Source: Sulfuricurvum sp. (GTDB lineage Bacteria > Campylobacterota > Campylobacteria > Campylobacterales > Sulfurimonadaceae). Taken from it: a stretch of 64,000 bases of DNA. Position 1 is the first letter of the stretch, and the number at the start of each line of letters is the position of its first letter. Made by a program: the position numbers and the translations under genes. Under the pieces are notes generated by a model that saw nothing but the letters and a program-made list of their open reading frames with translations, made no database searches and was not told the origin of the DNA. Location of the stretch: the NCBI RefSeq assembly GCF_028681615.1, contig NZ_JAQUHV010000007.1:21260-85259 (forward strand), written 5' to 3'. Positions 7,548 through 16,319 of the stretch are shown piece after piece.

Positions 7548-9746
7548 ATGTTTAAAACAGCTAACTTTGCAGGTGATTTTTGGGGCGGAACAGCGGCTAT
7601 GTTGGTGGCGATGCCCTCAGCAATCGCTTTTGGGGTGACCATTTATGCGACGATGGGTGAAAGCTACGGAGCTTACGGTGCGATTGCCGGAATTTTAGGA
7701 GTTGCGGTCATCGGTATTACGGCATCGCTGGCCGGGGGGACACACCGTTTGATCTCGGCTCCGAGTGCACCGGCAGCAGCGGTTTTATCCGCGTTTGCCC
7801 TCAATTACGCTAATCTTGATTTTGGTCCTGATTTGATCATCGTGATGTTGATGGTCGTTGCACTTCTTGCCGGCATTTTTCAGGTACTTTTCGGGGCTAT
7901 CGGATTGGGACGCTTGATTAAATACATGCCTTTTCCTGTCGTCAGCGGCTATCTTAGCGGAGTCGGTTTATACATCGTTGCATCACAGACGCCCAAATTT
8001 TTGGGGATTCCTCAGGGAGGGCATTTTTGGAAGTCTCTCCAATACCCGGCCCTATGGCAATGGCAAAGTATTACGGTAGGGCTTATCACGATAGGTACGA
8101 TGCTGTATGCGGATCGTTTGTTCCGGGTTATACCTGCGGTAATTATTGCGTTGTGTGTCGGGGTAGTTGCTTATTTCGGTATAGGGATGATTGATCCGGC
8201 TTTGCTTCAGCCTAACAACCCGTTTGTTATCGGAGCGCTTGGAAGCAATGCCGGAAGCGGTGATTTTATCCACTCCCTGTTGGTCCATTTTCAAGAGATG
8301 GTGCATCTGTCATGGCATGATATCTATCTTCTCTTTTTCCCGGCATTGACCCTTGCAGCCTTGCTATCGATTGATACACTGAAAACCTGTATCGTTTTAG
8401 ACTCAATGACCCACTCTTTTCACAACTCTAATCGAGAACTTATAGCGCAAGGATCGAGTAATATCCTTACATCATTAGTGGGAGGAATGCCGGGATCGGG
8501 GATGATGGGGGCAACGATGGTAAATCTGACCAGCGGTGCGACGACCCGTCTTTCAGGGTTGATCGAGGGGATAACGGCCATTATCGCATTTGCACTGTTA
8601 GGCTCGTTCGTGGCGTGGATTCCGGTGGCCGCATTGGCGGGAATTTTGATCGTTGTCGGATTCCGGATGATAGACCGTCATAGTTTCAAACTGCTTCGAA
8701 CACGTCAAACGGCTTTGGACTTTTTTATTATCGTCGCGGTTGCAATCAGTGCTCTTACCATCAGTCTTATCGCTGCAGCCGGAGTCGGGTTGTTGCTGGC
8801 TATTCTTTTGTATATCATCCAGCAGATAGGGGCTTCGGTTGTCTATCGCCATCAAGACGGTACGGATGCTCGAAGCAAAATCGTCCGTAGCAAGGACGAG
8901 GAAGCTATATTACGTGAAAAAGGGGATGAGTTTTCGATCTATGAGTTGCACGGAAGCCTCTTTTTCGGAACGGCCAATCAGCTCTATACGATGCTGCGTG
9001 AGGATTTACAAAACAAAAAATACATTATTATCGATATGAAAAGGGTTCAGACCGTTGATTTGACGGCAGCCCATATTCTATTACAGATTAAAGACATCCT
9101 TCACGATAAAGAGGGGTACCTTCTCTTATGCCGACTGCCTCACAAGTTACCGACTGGGGAAGATGTAGAGAGTTATTTCAATCATGTCGGACTTTTAAAA
9201 CACTTGAGCCCGATCAAAGTATTTGATGACCTTGACGATGCCATCGAATGGACGGAAGACAAAATTATCCGTGAAACGATAGCTGAAGATACTACCGAAA
9301 CACCGCTGGAGTTGGAGGAGTTTGACCTTTTCAAAGGGCGTAAAGCAGATACGATTGAGGAAATTCGCAGTTTGGTCGAGTGCCGATCGTACAAAAAAGG
9401 GGAAATCATTTACAACCAAGGTGAAGGAAACGGAGAAATATTCCTAATCCGACGCGGATTGGTTCGGATTATGCTCCCGTATCCAGAACGAAAGAGCGTT
9501 CACCTCAGTACAGTAGGCAAAAACAATTTTTTTGGAGAGTTTTCATTTTTAGAAGGGGTGCCGCATTACACTAACAGCATTGCCGGAGCGGATACTGATG
9601 TCTATTGTATAAAACGTGAAGCGTTTGATCTGTTTTCCGAACATCATAAAAAAGCGTCATTTCATTTTATGTTGTCGCTTTCTGCCGTATTGGCAGAGCG
9701 GCTTAGATTGACACGCTCTGAACTCGGCGAAGAGTACGATGTATAA
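7548..9746 (+). CDS. SulP anion transporter fused to STAS and cyclic-nucleotide-binding-like domains
   Basis: A 732-residue protein starting at ATG 7548; the frame continues upstream to a TTG without good support. Domains in order are a SulP/SLC26 membrane domain (about 1-430, starting with GDFWGGTAAMLVAMPSAIAF), a STAS domain (about 455-560, with IIIDMKRVQTVDLTAAHIL), and a CRP-like cNMP domain (about 600-720). SulP proteins carry sulfate, bicarbonate or other anions. In the last domain the phosphate-cassette Arg after FGEFSFLEG is missing (sequence VPHYTNS), so canonical cAMP binding is doubtful. The fusion suggests ligand or c-NMP-like gating of transport. It is a single gene. Confidence 0.9.
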   Translation: MFKTANFAGDFWGGTAAMLVAMPSAIAFGVTIYATMGESYGAYGAIAGILGVAVIGITASLAGGTHRLISAPSAPAAAVLSAFALNYANLDFGPDLIIVMLMVVALLAGIFQVLFGAIGLGRLIKYMPFPVVSGYLSGVGLYIVASQTPKFLGIPQGGHFWKSLQYPALWQWQSITVGLITIGTMLYADRLFRVIPAVIIALCVGVVAYFGIGMIDPALLQPNNPFVIGALGSNAGSGDFIHSLLVHFQEMVHLSWHDIYLLFFPALTLAALLSIDTLKTCIVLDSMTHSFHNSNRELIAQGSSNILTSLVGGMPGSGMMGATMVNLTSGATTRLSGLIEGITAIIAFALLGSFVAWIPVAALAGILIVVGFRMIDRHSFKLLRTRQTALDFFIIVAVAISALTISLIAAAGVGLLLAILLYIIQQIGASVVYRHQDGTDARSKIVRSKDEEAILREKGDEFSIYELHGSLFFGTANQLYTMLREDLQNKKYIIIDMKRVQTVDLTAAHILLQIKDILHDKEGYLLLCRLPHKLPTGEDVESYFNHVGLLKHLSPIKVFDDLDDAIEWTEDKIIRETIAEDTTETPLELEEFDLFKGRKADTIEEIRSLVECRSYKKGEIIYNQGEGNGEIFLIRRGLVRIMLPYPERKSVHLSTVGKNNFFGEFSFLEGVPHYTNSIAGADTDVYCIKREAFDLFSEHHKKASFHFMLSLSAVLAERLRLTRSELGEEYDV

Positions 9747-9758
9747 ATACCATAGGAC

Positions 9759-10301
9759 TTATCGTCCGTAGTACGATACCATCGTCGCTTTTTCGATCGA
9801 ATGGGCATTGATCATATACCCTGCCAACGCAGGAGAAACTTTCGAATCCAGATCGAGATGATCGACATTGAGGGCATGGACGGTAAACATATATCGATGA
9901 GGTCGGTCGCCTTTAGGCGGGCAGGCTCCTCCGAATCCTGCTTTACCGTAATCGGTGAGTGTCTGAAGAGCCGGTATTTTTTGAGTTTTTGCACTATTGC
10001 CAAAATCAGCCGGAAGAGATGTTACCGAAGCGGGGATATTGACAACAACCCAATGCCACCATCCACTCCCTGTCGGCGCATCAGGATCATAGACCGTTAC
10101 CGCAAAACTTTTTGTCCCCTTCGGGGCATCACTCCAATGGAGTTCGGGAGAGATATTTCGTCCGTCACATCCAAATCCGGAGAACTCCTGAGTCTTGGTC
10201 AATTGGCCTGAGAGGTCATTACTGTGGAGGGTAAATTCTCCTGCCATAAGGGAAGTTGTACCCGCGAATAGGATACTTGTAACCAGGGATAAAAGACGCA
10301 T
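9759..10301 (-). CDS. YbhB/YbcL-family (PEBP-like) secreted protein
   Basis: A 180-residue PEBP-fold protein with a signal peptide (about 1-20, cleaved after LMA). It has the family's ligand-pocket motifs: the DYDPDAP-like VTVYDPDAPTGSGWWHWVVVNIP and the GKAGFGGACPPKGDRPHRY region. Bacterial YbhB/YbcL proteins have no proven enzymatic role; some bind small anionic ligands. AGGAGTTTCGA precedes the ATG. It ends 12 bp from the convergent SulP gene and appears monocistronic. Confidence 0.92.
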   Translation of the reverse strand: MRLLSLVTSILFAGTTSLMAGEFTLHSNDLSGQLTKTQEFSGFGCDGRNISPELHWSDAPKGTKSFAVTVYDPDAPTGSGWWHWVVVNIPASVTSLPADFGNSAKTQKIPALQTLTDYGKAGFGGACPPKGDRPHRYMFTVHALNVDHLDLDSKVSPALAGYMINAHSIEKATMVSYYGR

Positions 10302-10468
10302 TCGAAACTCCTATGAAAAAAGTATGCTTATTGTAACATCTTGAAATAAACAGTTTCTTTATATTAAATTATGCAAGGAATAATTTATATAAGTATGTTA
10401 AAATCAACAATAAAAGCGACATCTAAATCGGAGTAGGGTGTATAAACTCTTTTCTAAAAGGGGTAGAT

Positions 10469-11185
10469 ATGAAAACAGTTCTTCATAAAGCCGATGAACG
10501 GGGTTCTGCTGAGCACGGCTGGCTTCACAGTAGATTTAGTTTTAGTTTTGCCGATTACCATAACCGAGATCGGATGGGATTCGGTGCTTTGCGCGTTATC
10601 AATGATGACATTATCGAACCGGAGGGCGGCTTTAGAATGCACCCTCATCAAGATATGGAGATCATTACGATTGTGTTGAGAGGCGCTCTCGAACATGAAG
10701 ATACTGTGGGCAATCGAGGTATCATTTCAGCCGGCCAAATACAGTATATGTCGGCGGGAAGCGGTATTCAGCATTCAGAATTCAACCCGTCTTTTACCGA
10801 AAGGGTCGAACTTTTCCAAATATGGATCCATCCGAATGAAAAGGGTCTGATCCCCCGCTACACACAGCGCGATTGCAATGACTTGGACAGTATGAACCGA
10901 TGGTCACTTATTGCGAGCGGCGACGGACGAAAAAAGTCGATGCAGATTTCACAGGATGTCACGATTAAAACATCACGTCTTTATCCCGGGCATACATTGG
11001 TTTCCGATCCAATCAAACCGGGACACGGCAGGCTTCTCTTTGTCGTCGACGGAGAGGTAAACGCCTGCGGACATACTCTAAAACGTCGGGATGAACTTCA
11101 GGTGATCGGGGATGATACATTTGAAATCACGGCAGAAAAAGATGCCCATTTGATTTTATTTGACGTTCCCTTGGACAGACCGTAG
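10469..11185 (+). CDS. pirin-family protein (YhhW-like)
   Basis: A 238-residue bicupin protein. The N-terminal cupin holds the metal-binding pattern HPHQDMEIITIV and the later QHSEFN. Bacterial relatives of this size have quercetin 2,3-dioxygenase-like activity or act as redox-sensing partners. AAAGGGGTAGAT precedes the ATG. It stands alone between the PEBP gene and the convergent 5'-nucleotidase gene. In the setting of many electrophile and aromatic-stress genes a role in xenobiotic response is possible but not shown. Confidence 0.92.
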   Translation: MKTVLHKADERGSAEHGWLHSRFSFSFADYHNRDRMGFGALRVINDDIIEPEGGFRMHPHQDMEIITIVLRGALEHEDTVGNRGIISAGQIQYMSAGSGIQHSEFNPSFTERVELFQIWIHPNEKGLIPRYTQRDCNDLDSMNRWSLIASGDGRKKSMQISQDVTIKTSRLYPGHTLVSDPIKPGHGRLLFVVDGEVNACGHTLKRRDELQVIGDDTFEITAEKDAHLILFDVPLDRP

Positions 11186-11199
11186 AAGCATAAAGAATT

Positions 11200-12150
11200 T
11201 TATTTATTAAGCGGTGAATCACTGTGATAGGGTACTTTGCCTGAGGGGACATCGTCTGATGCGCTGTCGAGATGAACATCCTGATCGTCGAAAAAGATAT
11301 GAGGTTTAAACGCTTTTAACACACGGCTCTTTTCCACCCCGCCGAGAAAAAATGCTTCATCAACGTACACGCCCCATTCACGCAATGTTTTGATCACCCG
11401 CATCTCTGCCGGAGAGTTGCGTGCCGTGACGATCGCAATGCGGATAGGGGAATACTCGACACGGATCGGGAGGCGGTCTTGCAGGCGGGAGAGCTTTTTG
11501 AGCAGGGTCGCATACGGTCCTTCTCCGAGCGGTGTATTCTGTGCCGCATCTTCGGCGGCATGAAACGCTTCGATGCCGTGTTGTTTGTAGAGGAGCTCGC
11601 TGCTCTCATCGAACAGCACCGCATCCCCGTCAAAGGCGATCCGAACCTGTCCCTCTGGGATCGAGTCCATTTGCTTGGGCGGAGCTTTGACGACGGCGGC
11701 CGCACAGGTACGGCTGTCGATCACCTGTTGTGCATCGGCTACATCGGTCGTGAGAAAAAGATCGACATCGAACGCGTCCAGATAATCGACGACGGTTTCT
11801 CCCGCGGTAAATGCCGAGCGTGAGATCGGCAGGTTCATCTGCCGTACCGTATGGAGTACCCGCAGTCCTGTTTCGGGGCTGTTTCGCGACATAATTACCA
11901 CTTCGACGAGCGGAGTATCTCCCGATTTTTGATAACGGTTGAGTTCGAGGAGCGCTTTGACGAGCGGAAATCCCGTCCCTGCGTTTAGAGGCTCGTTTTC
12001 CCGTTCCGACATGTACTGACGGTAGACTTCGATTGCGGTGTCGGGGTCATTGCGGTACTGTTCTTTAAAGACACGATCTTCTTCCGAGAGATCGAACAAT
12101 GCCGTTGCGGTGATGCCGACGACGAGAGTATCGGAGAGATCGAGTGCCAT
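11200..12150 (-). CDS. cytosolic 5'-nucleotidase (NT5C1-like)
   Basis: This 316-residue protein opens with MALDLSDTLVVGITATALFD and contains GTGFPLVKALLELN and a VRIAFDGDAVLFDE motif, as in bacterial homologues of cytosolic 5'-nucleotidase IA, a HAD-type nucleotide phosphatase acting on AMP or IMP. FFLGGVEKSRVLKAFKPHIFFDDQ near the C terminus is the conserved acidic HAD motif. AGAGGAACTTTCT precedes the start. The gene stands alone. It is likely used in nucleotide salvage. Confidence 0.88.
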   Translation of the reverse strand: MALDLSDTLVVGITATALFDLSEEDRVFKEQYRNDPDTAIEVYRQYMSERENEPLNAGTGFPLVKALLELNRYQKSGDTPLVEVVIMSRNSPETGLRVLHTVRQMNLPISRSAFTAGETVVDYLDAFDVDLFLTTDVADAQQVIDSRTCAAAVVKAPPKQMDSIPEGQVRIAFDGDAVLFDESSELLYKQHGIEAFHAAEDAAQNTPLGEGPYATLLKKLSRLQDRLPIRVEYSPIRIAIVTARNSPAEMRVIKTLREWGVYVDEAFFLGGVEKSRVLKAFKPHIFFDDQDVHLDSASDDVPSGKVPYHSDSPLNK

Positions 12151-12298
12151 AGAAAGTTCCTCTAAGTGTTTGAAGAGATTGTATCCAATCTTATGCTCAA
12201 AATGAATTTTAGAATAAATTTATTTTAAAATCGATATAGTAATTCAAAATATTAAAAAAAGTTAATCATTGGTTTTGATTGGCAAAAAAAGTGAAATA

Positions 12299-13216
12299 AT
12301 GAAGTGGCATGTTGGAAAAATAGTAACGATTTTTTTGTTATTACTATTACCTTTGTTTGGTGATGAAGCGTATGAACAGGAGATAAAAACGGCATTTGCA
12401 GCAGCGGAAAAGGTGATGGAAAAAGGACCGCAACAAATCAAAGTGTTCGACCAAGCTACACTTGACTTACCAGAAAAGTTCATCTTCATACCGAACCCTG
12501 AAGCCACTAATATTATGCGTGCCATGGGAAATCCCGTATCCGAGGGGTTCGCAGGAATGATTCTGCCTGAAAAAATGGATACATGGTGGTTTATTACAGT
12601 CAATTACGATAATGCGGGTTATATCAAAGATGATGATGCAAAAAACTGGAAGAGCGATGAGATGCTTCAGCAAATGAAAGAGAATGCCGTTCAAATCAAT
12701 GAAGAACGGGTAAAAAGACACATGCCGGAAGTCGATGTGGCAGGATGGGTGCAGACTCCGATGTATTATGGAGATAATCATGAGGTTATTTGGTCGGTAG
12801 CTACTAAGGCAAAAGGGGTTGAAGACGATCAGGCTCAGGGTGTCAATTACAATACGTTGGTGTTAGGACGCCAAGGATATATAGGACTCAATCTGATTAC
12901 GTCTCTTGCATCGGTCGAGTCGTTGAAACCGACGAGTAAAATGTTGATCGATCAACTCCATTTTGTCGATGGAAAACGATACAGTGATGTCAATTTTGAT
13001 ACGGATAAAATCGCCGAATACGGTTTGGCGGCATTGATTACGGGAGCCGCGGCAAAGAAACTGGGATTGATAGCGCTTGCTGCCGCATTCTTAGCGAAAT
13101 TTGCGAAGGTAATTGCATTGACGCTTTTCGGAGGGACTCTTTGGTATAAAAAATGGGCGGCTAAAAAGAAGCAAAAGGAGACTGCTTCCACAATCGATAC
13201 AACGAATAAATTCTAA
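12299..13216 (+). CDS. DUF2167 membrane-anchored protein
   Basis: A 305-residue protein with a signal peptide or anchor (about residues 4-22), a large periplasmic DUF2167 domain (GPQQIKVFDQATLDLPEKF ... VAGWVQTPMYY) and a C-terminal hydrophobic helix of about 245-282 followed by a Lys-rich tail. I used ATG 12299; an in-frame TTG lies 30 bp upstream. DUF2167 proteins are uncharacterised. The gene is followed after 3 bp by an M50 metalloprotease gene, so the two probably work together, perhaps as protease and substrate or regulator. Confidence 0.88.
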   Translation: MKWHVGKIVTIFLLLLLPLFGDEAYEQEIKTAFAAAEKVMEKGPQQIKVFDQATLDLPEKFIFIPNPEATNIMRAMGNPVSEGFAGMILPEKMDTWWFITVNYDNAGYIKDDDAKNWKSDEMLQQMKENAVQINEERVKRHMPEVDVAGWVQTPMYYGDNHEVIWSVATKAKGVEDDQAQGVNYNTLVLGRQGYIGLNLITSLASVESLKPTSKMLIDQLHFVDGKRYSDVNFDTDKIAEYGLAALITGAAAKKLGLIALAAAFLAKFAKVIALTLFGGTLWYKKWAAKKKQKETASTIDTTNKF

Positions 13217-13219
13217 TCT

Positions 13220-13933
13220 ATGAAGACGCTATTGGCTCTTCTTGCCGCCGGAAAACTTGGGAAAGTTGCATTAACCGGCGGCAGTATGCTTATTTCGATT
13301 GTCGCATATTCGTTTATTTTCGGGTGGTGGTATGCAATCGGATTCGTGCTGCTGATTTTTGTCCATGAGATGGGACATTTTATTGCGGCAAGACAACGTG
13401 GACTGGATGTCGGTGCTCCAACGTTTATCCCTTTTGTCGGAGCATGGATCGCATTAAAAGAACAACCTCTTGATGTCGAGAACGAAGCCTATATCGGTTT
13501 TGCAGGTCCGTTTGCCGGAACACTGGCGGCGTTGGTCGTCTATTATCTGTCGAGAACGTATGATAGTAATCTTTTGCTTGCACTGGCGTATTCAGGATTC
13601 TTTATCAATCTGTTTAATCTAATTCCCGTCTCTCCGCTTGACGGTGGCCGGATCAGTGCCGTTTTAACTCCGAGGATTTGGTTCTTAGGTGTACCGATGC
13701 TTTTAGGTTTCTTTTTCTATTTTCCTAGCCCGATGTTACTTGTTTTGGCAATATTGGCATTTCCGCAATTAAAGCTTGCATGGAATTATGACCCGGAAGA
13801 TGAGAACAACAAAGGCTATTATGCAATCAGTGCCGAAGACAGACTGACCTATAGCCTGTATTACATCGGTCTTGTTGTTTTCTTATCGGTAATGACCTAT
13901 AACATTCATCAGGTATTGGGTAGAGGATACTAA
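13220..13933 (+). CDS. M50-family site-2-protease-like membrane metallopeptidase
   Basis: This 237-residue integral membrane protein has the zinc motif HEMGHF (residues about 50-55) inside a helix, and the second metal-ligand motif SPLDGGRI (about 139-146), both as in S2P/M50 proteases. No PDZ domain is present, so it resembles the minimal M50B type. It begins 3 bp after the DUF2167 gene without its own strong ribosome site, suggesting translational coupling. The likely role is intramembrane proteolysis of a membrane-anchored partner, possibly the DUF2167 product. Confidence 0.9.
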   Translation: MKTLLALLAAGKLGKVALTGGSMLISIVAYSFIFGWWYAIGFVLLIFVHEMGHFIAARQRGLDVGAPTFIPFVGAWIALKEQPLDVENEAYIGFAGPFAGTLAALVVYYLSRTYDSNLLLALAYSGFFINLFNLIPVSPLDGGRISAVLTPRIWFLGVPMLLGFFFYFPSPMLLVLAILAFPQLKLAWNYDPEDENNKGYYAISAEDRLTYSLYYIGLVVFLSVMTYNIHQVLGRGY

Positions 13934-13947
13934 AAGATATGCTTTTT

Positions 13948-14469
13948 TTAAGTGTTTGCAACTAACTTTTTGCTCAGAACCGCCAATTCCAGAGCATCGA
14001 TCTGTCTATCCCATAAATTCGATTCGGGAAACGGGATCATCTCACCCGTCCTGACATAGCCTCTGCGTTCATAATACTCGATCAGCTCACTGCGGTGGGT
14101 GATGACTTCCATGATTGCGGTATTAATTCCCCATCGTTTATGCGCTTCGGATTCTGCGTAGGCTAAAAGAGCTTTTCCGATCCCATGTGCTTGCATAGTC
14201 GGCTCGACGGCAAACAGTCCGAAATGGACGGTATCCGCTTCACGGTGGGCATGGATGGTGGCGAGGATTGTTTCGTTTGAACGGGCGATCAGGATGAGGG
14301 AATCAGGATCATTGAGCAGTTGGGTAAGCCCTGCCTCATCGATCCGTTTACCGCTGAGTAGATCGGCTTCAGTCGTCCATCCCGCGCGGGAACTATCCCC
14401 GCGATAGGAGCGGTTTAGGAGGGAGGTGAGGGCAGGGATGTCGTTTGGTTCAGCGTGAGTGAATTTCAT
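13948..14469 (-). CDS. GNAT-family N-acetyltransferase
   Basis: A 173-residue single-domain GNAT protein. Motif A, which binds acetyl-CoA, is visible as LFAVEPTMQAHGIGKALLAYAE, and the C-terminal part has the typical YYERRGYVRTGE. The substrate is unknown. It is convergent with the M50 protease gene and 33 bp downstream of the next leftward gene, so it may be the last gene of a small leftward set. Confidence 0.9.
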   Translation of the reverse strand: MKFTHAEPNDIPALTSLLNRSYRGDSSRAGWTTEADLLSGKRIDEAGLTQLLNDPDSLILIARSNETILATIHAHREADTVHFGLFAVEPTMQAHGIGKALLAYAESEAHKRWGINTAIMEVITHRSELIEYYERRGYVRTGEMIPFPESNLWDRQIDALELAVLSKKLVANT

Positions 14470-14502
14470 GATGAGATTGTAGCAAAGTTTGTATATAGTG
14501 TA

Positions 14503-14967
14503 TTAAAATATCCGTAAATACGGTCTGCTGACCAACGGTGAAAACTCCCACGGAATTGCGGCAAGTATGAGCAAAAGGGCGATACTAAACCAAATAGCGA
14601 TGGTTTTAAACTTTTCTCTGTCGATAGATTTTCGTTTTGCGAGTGCCGAACCTATGGTGATGAGGAGAATCGCGATCAGCATGGTGGAACTGTGCTCGAT
14701 CCCGAAGAAGCGAATCTCCCGAACATGGACGGCATCTGCGAAATGGTGGAAAAAAAACGTCGTGATAGGGCTGATGAGGTAGAGCCATATACCGGCGATG
14801 AGCTGGATATGGGCTATCGTCGTGGTGTTGTGGCGCACGCGATCCTCAAAAATGCCAAATTCACTTCCCTTTAACCACCCTTTATAGGCACGATAGAGGG
14901 CATAGATCAGACTGATGAGTACCAACCATCGAAGCCATGAGTGGAGCGTTAACAGTATCAGTTCCAC
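14503..14967 (-). CDS. four-helix membrane protein (cytochrome-b-like hypothetical)
   Basis: A 154-residue protein with four predicted membrane helices and several His residues (LHSWLRW, HIQLIAG, HHFADAVH, EHSS), an arrangement seen in small cytochrome-b-like membrane proteins of other bacteria; haem binding is unproven. The start is GTG at 14967 with weak ribosome-site support. It lies between the GNAT gene and the AhpD-like gene, all leftward. Confidence 0.65.
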   Translation of the reverse strand: MELILLTLHSWLRWLVLISLIYALYRAYKGWLKGSEFGIFEDRVRHNTTTIAHIQLIAGIWLYLISPITTFFFHHFADAVHVREIRFFGIEHSSTMLIAILLITIGSALAKRKSIDREKFKTIAIWFSIALLLILAAIPWEFSPLVSRPYLRIF

Positions 14968-15007
14968 AGGAACTCATTGCAGACTTTATTGGATGATACA
15001 GCCATAG

Positions 15008-15547
15008 TTAGAGAATATTATTATTTTCGATTTTGAATGTATTAAAGATGATATCGGTCGCGAGCATCCGCGTCGCATGGTTGACCGCATCGAAAATATC
15101 TCCATCACTCCATCCCATCTCACGCAGAGTATCGAGATCGTCCGCATTAACCGAGTGTGCGATTCGGATCGCTTTGATCGCCAGTAAGAGCATCGCTATC
15201 TCACGTTCAGGGAGATTCGCTGATTTCGGATCTTTTCGCATGGCTGTGACCTGATCAAACGTCCACCCCGCCATATTTATCAACATCCCCGTATTGTAAT
15301 CGATACAGAATTGACACTCTTCACCGCTGGAGACCATGATGCGGATAGCGGCGAGTAGCGGCATCGAGAGGGTTGGATGGTTCATATAATATTTGATGAA
15401 ATCCATCTGCTGACGCAGTAACTCGGGACTGATGCTAAAAAGCTGTGCGTTGTTGCCGACACTTCCGCGCATTGTTTCGATAACCTTGTAGATTTTCGCT
15501 AACTCGCCCGTCGCATTTTCGGGTGCTATGGTCTGAATGAGTGGCAT
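15008..15547 (-). CDS. AhpD/carboxymuconolactone-decarboxylase-family protein
   Basis: A 179-residue helical protein of the CMD/AhpD superfamily with the redox motif EECQFCIDYN (CxxC followed by an acidic residue), as in alkylhydroperoxidase-like proteins. I chose ATG 15547 because AAAGGATTCCTC precedes it; an in-frame extension to 15619 would run through the operator region. It is divergent from a TetR gene, and two TTGAC-N6-GTCAA palindromes lie between them, so it is probably repressed by that TetR protein and induced by a reactive compound. Confidence 0.88.
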   Translation of the reverse strand: MPLIQTIAPENATGELAKIYKVIETMRGSVGNNAQLFSISPELLRQQMDFIKYYMNHPTLSMPLLAAIRIMVSSGEECQFCIDYNTGMLINMAGWTFDQVTAMRKDPKSANLPEREIAMLLLAIKAIRIAHSVNADDLDTLREMGWSDGDIFDAVNHATRMLATDIIFNTFKIENNNIL

Positions 15548-15569
15548 GAGGAATCCTTTTTGGATGATG

Positions 15570-15585
15570 TTGACTGTTTGGTCAA
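15570..15585. promoter_or_regulatory. candidate TetR operator 1, TTGAC-N6-GTCAA
   Basis: The sequence TTGACTGTTTGGTCAA is a 16-bp palindrome with perfect 5-bp arms. It lies 22 bp upstream of the AhpD-like start (15547). The same architecture recurs at 15604-15619, with centres 34 bp apart, in the intergenic region shared with the divergent tetR gene. The half-site resembles NemR-type sites (GACC/GGTC), which is suggestive only. Confidence 0.6.
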
Positions 15586-15603
15586 GTGGCATTATAAAAC
15601 GAT

Positions 15604-15619
15604 TTGACCAATTAGTCAA
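15604..15619. promoter_or_regulatory. candidate TetR operator 2, TTGAC-N6-GTCAA
   Basis: The sequence TTGACCAATTAGTCAA is palindromic except for one central pair. It is the second copy of the motif at 15570-15585 and is placed to control both the AhpD-like gene and the tetR-EamA-ybaK unit. Two matching sites in one intergenic region make a chance palindrome unlikely. Confidence 0.62.
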
Positions 15620-15648
15620 GAGGTGTGATACAATTGCGTTTATATATC

Positions 15649-15732
15649 TTCCGCATCAATGCGGAAAGCTTTAGGGGGATGTAAGGGACATGATTGTCCC
15701 TGCCACCTAAGCGGGCTTTGCTCGTTTAGGTG
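15649..15732 (+). promoter_or_regulatory. structured 5' leader of the tetR-EamA unit: three successive hairpins
   Basis: Three stem-loops can be read. The first is TTCCGCAT/ATGCGGAA (15649-15666). The second is AGGGACA/TGTCCCT with loop TGAT (15684-15701). The third is a 13-bp stem with two G-U pairs closed by TTT (15704-15732). The 3' arm of the third contains AGGTG, the only Shine-Dalgarno-like stretch before ATG 15744 (spacing 11). The fold could therefore mask the ribosome site. No known riboswitch class was recognised. A six-codon ORF (ATG 15690, MIVPAT) lies inside hairpins 2-3. Confidence 0.5.
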
Positions 15733-15743
15733 ATAGCAATAAA

Positions 15744-16319
15744 ATGAAAGAAAATACTAGACAGAGATTAATCGACGCCACGTATGAAGAAGTATATTCA
15801 CACGGCTATCAAGGTGCTGCACTTGCGGATATCCTCGCCAATGCCGGAGTACATAAAGGCTCGATGTACCACTTTTTCCCGAACAAAAAAGAGATGGCAT
15901 TAATGGCGATCAAAGAAAAAATAGCAGAGCGGTTCGGAACACGTTATTTGGCAATAGCCAAAGGTGACGGTGATTATTTAGCGCAATTTTTTGATGGTTT
16001 GCGAGATCTCAACCAACGAGATTTCCGTCGTGGATGTCCGGTTGCGAATATCGTGCAGGAGATGTCAAATATCGATGAAGATTTTAATATAGCGATGAAA
16101 GAAATATACGCAAAATTTCGTCAAAGTGTCAAAATCATTTTTGATAAAGCGGTTAGCGTCGGTGAACTGCGTCCCTGTGATACAGATAAACTTGCCCTTT
16201 TTACGACATCGACATTAGAGGGGGCAATCCTCTCAGCGAAAGCATCGGGCAATTCTCAAGACTATTTGGATTGCGTTGAATGTTTGATTACTTACATCGA
16301 GAGTTACAAACATGGATAA
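15744..16319 (+). CDS. TetR/AcrR-family regulator
   Basis: A 191-residue repressor with the N-terminal TetR HTH (about residues 5-50, motif ALADILANAGVHKGSMYHFF) and a helical ligand domain containing a conserved Cys (DFRRGCPVAN), typical of the TetR subgroup with a TetR_C_6/NemR-like C terminus. It is translated from ATG 15744 beneath a structured leader and overlaps the EamA permease gene by 8 bp. It probably represses its own operon and the divergent AhpD-like gene via the two palindromes at 15570-15619. Confidence 0.92.
   Translation: MKENTRQRLIDATYEEVYSHGYQGAALADILANAGVHKGSMYHFFPNKKEMALMAIKEKIAERFGTRYLAIAKGDGDYLAQFFDGLRDLNQRDFRRGCPVANIVQEMSNIDEDFNIAMKEIYAKFRQSVKIIFDKAVSVGELRPCDTDKLALFTTSTLEGAILSAKASGNSQDYLDCVECLITYIESYKHG

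Noticed and set aside
15690..15710. Six-codon ORF MIVPAT inside the tetR leader hairpins as a leader peptide
   Set aside because: Too short to judge and lacking regulatory codons; mentioned only as part of the leader.
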